A program made the translations under genes and the position numbers. From positions 1 through 6,701 of the forward strand of contig CANRLA010000075.1 of the NCBI GenBank assembly GCA_947631315.1: a stretch of DNA of 6,701 bases. The letters run 5' to 3'. Source of the stretch: an uncultured Clostridia bacterium. Its GTDB lineage: Bacteria; Bacillota; Clostridia; TANB77; CAG-508. The notes under the pieces were generated by a model. The model was not told where the DNA came from, did no database searches, and was given only the letters and a program-made list of their open reading frames with translations. This document shows, one piece after another, positions 3,868-6,701 of this stretch. Position 1 is the stretch's first letter; each line of letters starts with the position of its first letter.

Positions 3868-5193
3868 TTATTTTTCTAAGAATCCTTTATAATGTCTCAT
3901 TACAAGGTGTGATTGTAATTGATCTCCTAGTTCTATTGCAACACCAACTATAATTAATATTGATGTTCCTCCAAATGCTGTATTTATTCCAATTCCTTTT
4001 GCAAGCATTGGGATAATAGCAATAACTGCTAAGAATAATCCTCCAAACAATAATACTTTAGAAAGGACAGATGATAAATAATCAGCTGTTGGTCTTCCAG
4101 CTCTGATTCCTGGAATAAATCCTCCATTTTGCTTTATATTGCTTGCTACTTCTGCTGGATTAAATGTTGCATAAGTATAAAAATATGTAAATCCAACTAT
4201 TAATAGCAAATATATAATTGCATTGATTATAGTATATGTCCATCCTACATTTGATGATGATGTCGCTATTGATAAATTATATATTACTCTTAAAAATCCA
4301 GTTTTAGTTTCTATATCATTTACAAATAATTGAATTACCATTGCTGGGAATGTCATAAATGACGATGCAAAGATTATTGGAAGCACACTAGCCATTGCTG
4401 GTTTAATTGGAATATGAGTATTTTGTACTCCAACCATTCTTCTTCCTACAACTTTCTTTGAATATTGTACTGGTATTCTTCTTTCTGCTTGTTGAACAAA
4501 AATAACTCCTACAACTAAAAGTAATACTCCAAAGACTATTAAAAGTGCTTTTATTAATCCTAGTGTTGAAAAAGCACCATCTTCAATAACTAATCCTGCT
4601 ATTGATGTTATTGCTTGTGGAACACTTGATACTATTCCTGCAAATATTAACATTGAAATACCATTTCCAATACCTTTTGAAGTAATCTTGTCTCCTATCC
4701 ACATAAGAAGTGATGTACCTGTAATTAATGATAATACAACTACAAATCCTGTAAGTGGTGAATCTTCTACAAATAAACCATAAGATTTATAAGAGAAATA
4801 AATTCCTAATCCTTCTATTAAGGCAAGAAGTATTGATAATAGTTTTGTATATCTATCTATTTTCTTTCTTCCTTCTTCTCCACCTTCTTTAGTTAATCTT
4901 TCTAGGGCCGGTATTACCATTCCTAAAAGTTGAATAACAATTGAAGATGTAATATAAGGAGTAATTGACATAGCAAAAATTGAAAGTCTTGAGAAAGCAC
5001 CTCCTGAAATCATATTAATCATTCCTACTACGCTATTTTGATATGCGTTTTCTTGTGCTTTTAATGTTATTATATCAACCATTGGTATTGTAATATAACA
5101 ACCCAATCTAAATATTACTAGAAGCAATATTGTATATAATATTTTTTTTCTAATTTCCGGTGTTTTTAAAGCATTTTTTATTGTTTTAAACAA
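3868..5193 (-). CDS. secY: Preprotein translocase subunit SecY
   Basis: SecY is the channel of the Sec translocon, moving unfolded proteins across or into the cytoplasmic membrane with SecE, SecG and SecA. The 441-residue protein is of usual length and shows ten hydrophobic segments at roughly 18-38, 70-95, 117-137, 148-166, 179-200, 212-233, 267-290, 318-340, 374-396 and 404-422. The plug region is near 57-72 (GMINMISGGAFSRLSI), GGEEGRKKIDRYTKLLSI follows TM2, and the basic cytosolic loops AERRIPVQYSKKVVGRR (236-252) and IRAGRPTADYL (363-373) are intact. The start is TTG at 5191-5193, directly after the rplO stop; no in-frame ATG occurs before residue 38, and MFKTIKNA is the normal family N-terminus. 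A strong ribosome site lies inside rplO, so translation is probably coupled. Confidence 0.98.
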   Translation of the reverse strand: MFKTIKNALKTPEIRKKILYTILLLVIFRLGCYITIPMVDIITLKAQENAYQNSVVGMINMISGGAFSRLSIFAMSITPYITSSIVIQLLGMVIPALERLTKEGGEEGRKKIDRYTKLLSILLALIEGLGIYFSYKSYGLFVEDSPLTGFVVVLSLITGTSLLMWIGDKITSKGIGNGISMLIFAGIVSSVPQAITSIAGLVIEDGAFSTLGLIKALLIVFGVLLLVVGVIFVQQAERRIPVQYSKKVVGRRMVGVQNTHIPIKPAMASVLPIIFASSFMTFPAMVIQLFVNDIETKTGFLRVIYNLSIATSSSNVGWTYTIINAIIYLLLIVGFTYFYTYATFNPAEVASNIKQNGGFIPGIRAGRPTADYLSSVLSKVLLFGGLFLAVIAIIPMLAKGIGINTAFGGTSILIIVGVAIELGDQLQSHLVMRHYKGFLEK

Positions 5194-5628
5194 TTATATC
5201 ACCTCTGCTTTTCCGCCTAAAGACTCGATTTGTTCTTTTGCTTTTGCAGTAAATCTTTTTGCTTTTACAGTTAATTTCTTTTCTAATTTTCCTGTTGCTA
5301 TTATAACTATACCGTCATTTTCTTTGCTTATTATTCTATCTTTTATTAAGCTTTGTGCATCTACTTCTTCAGTTGTAGATTTATTTAACATTGTTAATGT
5401 AACTTCTGTATAGTTTCTTGCAAATTTATTATTAAATCCTCTTTTTGGTAATCTTCTATATAATGGTGTTTGACCACCTTCAAATCCACGTCTAACTCCG
5501 CCGCCAGATCTAGCCTTTTGTCCTTTATGTCCTTTACCTGATGTTTTTCCAAGACCTGAACCTACTCCACGTCCTACTCTTCTTGAACTAGCAGGCTTAA
5601 CTGTTGGCTTTAATTCGTCTAATTTCAT
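5194..5628 (-). CDS. rplO: Large ribosomal subunit protein L15 (uL15)
   Basis: L15 is a late-assembling 50S protein whose long Gly/Arg-rich N-terminal extension threads through 23S rRNA. The protein has 144 residues, close to the usual 146. Landmarks are the basic glycine-rich stretch RRVGRGVGSGLGKTSGKGHK (16-35), SGGGVRRGFEGGQTPLYRRL (41-60) and LPKRGFNN; the globular C-terminus ends SLGGKAEVI. The ATG at 5626-5628 has an AGGAGG site (5640-5645) that overlaps the rpsE stop, with 11-base spacing. Only 15 bases separate it from rpsE, leaving no room for rpmD (L30), the usual gene at this place. It abuts secY with no intergenic base. Confidence 0.99.
   Translation of the reverse strand: MKLDELKPTVKPASSRRVGRGVGSGLGKTSGKGHKGQKARSGGGVRRGFEGGQTPLYRRLPKRGFNNKFARNYTEVTLTMLNKSTTEEVDAQSLIKDRIISKENDGIVIIATGKLEKKLTVKAKRFTAKAKEQIESLGGKAEVI
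5198..5206 (-). promoter_or_regulatory. secY ribosome binding site inside rplO, fixes the TTG start
   Basis: The minus strand reads GCA GAG GTG ATA TAA TTG. AGAGGTGAT, a long match to the 16S rRNA 3' end, occupies the last sense codons of rplO. The rplO stop TAA is followed without a gap by the secY TTG. Core-to-start spacing is about 6 bases. Ribosomes ending rplO are placed to start secY, which favours coupled synthesis. Confidence 0.85.
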
Positions 5629-5643
5629 TATGGATTACACCTC

Positions 5644-6147
5644 CTATCTAATTTCTTCTACTTTCTTTCCTCTCTTTTTAGCTACTTGCTCTATTGTTTC
5701 CATACTTTGAAGACCAGCTATTGTTGCATATACAACATTTCTTGGGTTATTTGATCCTAAAACTTTAGTTTTAACATCTCTATATCCTGCAAGTTCTAAT
5801 ACTGATCTTACGCTACCTCCAGTAATAAGTCCAGTACCTTCTGCTGCTGGTTTTATTACTACACGAGCGCTTCCAAATTTTCCAATATATTCATGTGGTA
5901 CTGTTGTTCCTACTATTGGAACTTCAACTAAATTCTTTTTAGCATCTTCTATCGCTTTTTTAATTGCATCTGGAACTTCTGATGCTTTTCCGTTTCCAAC
6001 ACCAACATGTCCAGCACCGTCTCCAACTACAACTACTGCGCTAAATCTGAATGTTCTACCACCTTTTACAACTTTTGCTACTCTGTTAATAGCAACAACT
6101 TTTTCATTTAATTCAGATTCATTCTCTTGTCTATCTCTTTCTTGCAC
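5644..6147 (-). CDS. rpsE: Small ribosomal subunit protein S5 (uS5)
   Basis: S5 lies at the mRNA entry site of the 30S, contributes to decoding fidelity and contacts the spectinomycin-binding region. The 167-residue protein is of usual length. The N-terminal dsRBD-like domain covers about 13-77 (ELNEKVVAINRVAKVVKGGR; VVVVGDGAGHVGVGNGKA). The C-terminal domain carries KPAAEGTGLITGG (99-111) and GSNNPRN (131-137). The KGGR loop, where spectinomycin-resistance changes map in this family, looks wild type. The start is GTG at 6145-6147: the in-frame rplR stop is only six codons upstream, and GGAGGG (6155-6160) is spaced 7 bases from it. The stop is TAG, overlapping the rplO ribosome site. rplR precedes it by 18 bases. 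Confidence 0.99.
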   Translation of the reverse strand: MQERDRQENESELNEKVVAINRVAKVVKGGRTFRFSAVVVVGDGAGHVGVGNGKASEVPDAIKKAIEDAKKNLVEVPIVGTTVPHEYIGKFGSARVVIKPAAEGTGLITGGSVRSVLELAGYRDVKTKVLGSNNPRNVVYATIAGLQSMETIEQVAKKRGKKVEEIR

Positions 6148-6165
6148 TTCTATTCCCTCCTTCTC

Positions 6166-6525
6166 TTAAAAATTTAATCCGCCTTCTCTTGCTGCTTCAG
6201 CTAATGATTTAACTACTCCGTGATATAGATATCCGCTTCTATCAAATACTACATCTACAATTTTCTTTTCCTTAGCTCTTGAAGCAATTAATGTTCCAAC
6301 TTCTTTAGCAGCTTCACAATTACTGTGTTTTGTTTTTACTTCTTTGTCTAATGTTGATGCTTGAACTAAAGTTTCGCCTTTAACATCATCTATAATTTGA
6401 GCATAGATTCCAGTATTACTTCTAAATACGCATAATCTTGGGCATTCTGCTGTTCCGCTTATTTTTCTGCGTACTCTTTTATGGCGTCTTTCTCTTTCAA
6501 ATTTTCTATTTGTTTTTGAAACCAT
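6166..6525 (-). CDS. rplR: Large ribosomal subunit protein L18 (uL18)
   Basis: L18 binds 5S rRNA and, with L5, docks it into the 50S central protuberance. The protein has 119 residues, the usual length. The basic N-terminus RERRHKRVRRKISGT (11-25) is followed by CPRLCVFRSN (28-37), YAQIIDD (41-47), LVQASTLD (53-60) and the conserved C-terminal FDRSGYLYHGVVK (94-106) and AAREGGLNF. The ATG at 6523-6525 has an AAGGAG site. It is 92 bases after rplF, the longest gap in the rplF-secY block, which contains a small AT-rich hairpin. It is 18 bases before rpsE. Intact and ordinary. Confidence 0.99.
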   Translation of the reverse strand: MVSKTNRKFERERRHKRVRRKISGTAECPRLCVFRSNTGIYAQIIDDVKGETLVQASTLDKEVKTKHSNCEAAKEVGTLIASRAKEKKIVDVVFDRSGYLYHGVVKSLAEAAREGGLNF

Positions 6526-6560
6526 TTCCTTCTCCTTTCTTTTTTTATCAGGTAAGTTAT

Positions 6561-6589
6561 CTATTTTGATTAAAACAAATCAAAATTAG
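6561..6589 (-). other. Small AT-rich hairpin between rplF and rplR
   Basis: ATTTTGATT (6563-6571) and AATCAAAAT (6578-6586) pair over 9 bp with a 6-base loop, and CT/AG (6561-6562 with 6588-6589) can extend the stem past one bulged base. No U tract follows on either strand, so it is unlikely to be a terminator. It may be chance in AT-rich sequence. Confidence 0.35.
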
Positions 6590-6617
6590 TATATTGCTAG
6601 GCAAGCAAATAAAAATA

Positions 6618-6701
6618 CTACTTCTTACCAGTCTTACCTTCCTTACGTCTAATATGCTCATCAGCATATTTAATTCCTTTTCCTTTATATACTTCAGGTG
6701 G
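6618..6701 (-). CDS. rplF: Large ribosomal subunit protein L6 (uL6), C-terminal end only
   Basis: Only the last 27 residues and the TAG stop are inside the window; the rest lies beyond the right edge. The visible part starts PPEVYKGKGIKYADEHIRRK and ends EGKTGKK, the highly conserved C-terminus of L6, which binds near the sarcin-ricin and stalk-base region of the 50S. Its place immediately upstream of rplR is the standard spc order. The family is about 180 residues, so about 150 residues are missing. Identification rests on this short but diagnostic tail and on context. Confidence 0.96.
   Translation of the reverse strand, partial: PPEVYKGKGIKYADEHIRRKEGKTGKK

Noticed and set aside
5629..5643. 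A very short or degenerate rpmD remnant between rpsE and rplO
   Set aside because: Only 15 bases are present, all accounted for by the rplO ribosome site and spacer; no remnant remains.

Overview
The window is a piece of the conserved spc/alpha ribosomal-protein supercluster of an AT-rich Gram-positive-type bacterium. Every gene lies on the minus strand. In transcription order the genes are rplF (3' end only), rplR, rpsE, rplO, secY, adk, map, infA, rpmJ, rpsM, rpsK and rpsD (5' part only). The low G+C, the secY-adk-map-infA-rpmJ order, strong AGGAGG-type ribosome sites and the rpsM-rpsK-rpsD linkage (rpsD is elsewhere in Bacillus subtilis) suggest a Clostridia-like Firmicute. This placement is inference; no phylogeny was run. 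The standard code fits: every visible stop is TAA or TAG and Trp is TGG.

Layout by region. From 6701 down to 3868 is a tightly packed translation/secretion block: L6, L18, S5, L15, SecY. L30 (rpmD), usually found between S5 and L15, is absent; only 15 bases separate those genes. The secY TTG start abuts the rplO stop. A two-tier hairpin (3807-3864) then separates secY from adk and map. A perfect-consensus promoter (TTGACA, 17-base spacer, TATAAT) lies at the end of map and should drive infA, rpmJ and the alpha-type genes rpsM, rpsK and rpsD.

The unusual part is around rpmJ. Genes elsewhere in the cluster are packed, but the tiny rpmJ gene is flanked by 189 bases upstream and 272 bases downstream, and both gaps hold inverted repeats. 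Upstream is a 67-nt imperfect hairpin next to a 19-bp tandem repeat. Downstream are a 12-bp hairpin, a nested H-type pseudoknot with competing pairings, and a perfect 17-bp AT-rich hairpin, all before the rpsM ribosome site. Because rpsD (S4) is in the same downstream unit, the pseudoknot is a good candidate for an S4-responsive autoregulatory leader, similar in logic to the Escherichia coli alpha-operon leader.

Together the genes encode ribosome components (S4, S5, S11, S13, L6, L15, L18, L36), translation initiation factor IF1, the nascent-chain processing enzyme methionine aminopeptidase, the SecY translocon channel and adenylate kinase. No mobile element, tRNA, rRNA or CRISPR array was seen. 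The protein-coding content is ordinary; the candidates for novelty are the intergenic RNA structures.
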